Shown: piece by piece, positions 62,940 through 64,000 of the stretch
Position numbering within the stretch: position 1 is the first letter of the stretch
Layout: every line of letters starts with the position of its first letter
Assembly (NCBI GenBank): GCA_041658245.1
Contig: JBBAAM010000010.1
Coordinates: 13,835 to 77,834 of the forward strand
Reading direction: 5' to 3'
Origin: Fen-1258 sp041658245
GTDB taxonomy: Bacteria > Bacteroidota > Ignavibacteria > Ignavibacteriales > Melioribacteraceae
DNA length: 64,000 nt
The notes under the pieces: generated by a model
What the model was told of the DNA's origin: nothing
What the model saw: only the letters and a program-made list of their open reading frames with translations
Databases searched by the model: none
Made by a program: the position numbers and the translations under genes

Positions 62940-63742
62940 TCTTTAGGATCCCTAGCAAGTTTTCTGTTTTTCAGTTTCCAGTAAGTGATATACAGAGGTT
63001 TTAGAATGCTGCTTTTTAATAATCTTCCTCCACAATCTTTAATAGACGCGTATAAGTAAATTATCCAGACATTCCAGATGTTGAAATAATTTTTTCTGGC
63101 AGACATAGTTTCTCTTAAAGCCAATCTCTTATTTTTATAAGAAATACCTTCAAGCCGTCTATTTGATACAACATCGTTTAGCAGGTAAAATTTTACATTG
63201 TTCATTTTCATTCTTAATAGCAGCTCGTAATCCATCGCGTATTTTAAATGGGTATCGAATAATCCGAATTTTTCATAAATAGATTTTTTAATAAAAACAC
63301 CGGAATGGTGAATCGAAGTTTCGCGGTCAAGGTTTTGGAGATCAGGATACGATACGATTACTTCTTTCTCCTTTTCCCAGAATCTGACTGCACCGCAAAT
63401 TATATCCGGTTTATCAGATGAAAATATTTTGACAATTTTTTTAATAGCGTCAGGTTCAAGCCAATCATCGGAATTTAAAAGCCCAATGATCTCACCGCTT
63501 GCAAGTTTAATTCCTTTATTAAATGCATCGCTGATTCCGTTGTCAGGTTCGCTTATCAATTTCGAAATTCTGCTCTCATACTTTTTAATAATATCAAGCG
63601 TGCCGTTAGTTGAACCGCCGTCAATTATAATATATTCTACTTTGGAGTATGATTGGGAAAGAACACTTTTGATTGCATTCTCTAAATACTTTGCGCCGTT
63701 TAATACTACAGTGATTATACTAATTAAAGGAGATTGATTCAT
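62936..63742 (-). CDS. family 2 glycosyltransferase
   Basis: 268 residues with GT-A motifs SIITVVLNGAKYLENAI, IIDGGSTNGT and GLLNSDDWLEPDAI (the DxD-like DDW). It belongs to the WcaA-like group. It ends in a basic tail (YWKLKNRKLARDPKE) that may touch the membrane. It is first of the seven consecutive minus-strand polysaccharide genes that reach to gmd. The 170 bases upstream hold no gene I can support. Confidence 0.87.
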   Translation of the reverse strand: MNQSPLISIITVVLNGAKYLENAIKSVLSQSYSKVEYIIIDGGSTNGTLDIIKKYESRISKLISEPDNGISDAFNKGIKLASGEIIGLLNSDDWLEPDAIKKIVKIFSSDKPDIICGAVRFWEKEKEVIVSYPDLQNLDRETSIHHSGVFIKKSIYEKFGLFDTHLKYAMDYELLLRMKMNNVKFYLLNDVVSNRRLEGISYKNKRLALRETMSARKNYFNIWNVWIIYLYASIKDCGGRLLKSSILKPLYITYWKLKNRKLARDPKE

Positions 63743-63912
63743 ATCATTAGATATTATTAATTATCAAATCAATAAAATATATGTTCAATCAGAACCCCTA
63801 ATTATGGCTTCTTGTTTACTCATTCTTTTAATCAGCTCTGTCTATACAATGGAATTGACATTAATTATTTAGATAACTCACCTTACGCAAAAACATATAT
63901 TTAAGTTTGGCA

Positions 63913-64000
63913 TTAGAACTTCATAGCAAAGCAAGCTTTCATATTTTCTAATTCATTAAGAGCAGTTCGGTTAGCAGAGATATAAAGTTTAGACCTAAGA
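63913..64000 (-). CDS. C-terminal end of an unidentified gene (partial)
   Basis: A minus-strand frame enters from the right edge and reads LRSKLYISANRTALNELENM, then KACFAMKF and a TAA at 63915-63913. The composition is protein-like and the frame has the orientation of the polysaccharide cluster. It is too short to identify. Confidence 0.4.
   Translation of the reverse strand, partial: LRSKLYISANRTALNELENMKACFAMKF

Noticed and set aside
63853..63880. TTGACA-like promoter on the plus strand near the right edge
   Set aside because: No plus-strand gene follows within the window.

Overview
The window is AT-rich bacterial DNA, most likely from an Ignavibacteriota (Ignavibacteriales/Melioribacteraceae-like) genome in the wider Bacteroidota-Chlorobiota group. 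The main evidence is five or so large secreted proteins ending in the type IX secretion (T9SS) sorting domain in its Ignavibacteria style (NYPNPFNPxT, then YNILGQEVA, then KKMLLMK). TonB-dependent receptors, a DUF4249 lipoprotein and PorV-type outer-membrane proteins point the same way. No sequence search was possible, so the taxonomy is inference.

Layout. 1-2.5 kb: a minus-strand operon of a LacI regulator, a zinc alcohol dehydrogenase and the start of a secreted carbohydrate-binding-like protein. 2.8-3.3 kb: tRNA-Ser with a GIY-YIG gene wedged between the intact tRNA and a damaged copy of its 5' half. 3.4-10.8 kb: secreted GH13 amylase, DUF4249 lipoprotein and TonB receptor pair, a tiny DUF5989 gene, and an SGNH hydrolase with TPRs. 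10.8-22 kb: a five-gene minus-strand operon (PpiC foldase, TonB receptor, 1,227-residue secreted protein, PorV-like protein, T9SS-sorted modular protein). 22.3-23.9 kb: a HinP1I-like restriction-modification pair. 24-36 kb: mostly core genes: LacI regulator, RNase HIII, phosphofructokinase, tRNA-Asp, RRM protein, aspS, pdxB, thioredoxin-like proteins and an M28 peptidase.

36-45 kb is an accessory zone rich in repeats. It holds three single-strand (HUH/Y1) transposase genes, each with its own set of short palindromes, several MITE-like elements, an intact BrnA antitoxin with a truncated BrnT toxin, and 3'-end remnants of genes. A 1,240-residue T9SS protein lies inside it, followed by 1,250- and 2,392-residue ones. 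All three giants have cohesin-like domains and the largest also has a dockerin-like domain. 56.2-57.2 kb is simple-repeat intergenic DNA. 57-64 kb is a surface-polysaccharide cluster: GDP-fucose synthesis (gmd, fcl), a WbpA-like dehydrogenase, DUF2304 and three glycosyltransferases.

Read together, the window describes a cell that invests heavily in its outer surface: glycan binding and uptake (amylase, carbohydrate-binding modules, TonB receptors), large T9SS-exported adhesin-like proteins, and capsule or O-antigen synthesis. The repeat-driven zone between 36 and 45 kb has reshaped the DNA around the giant genes.
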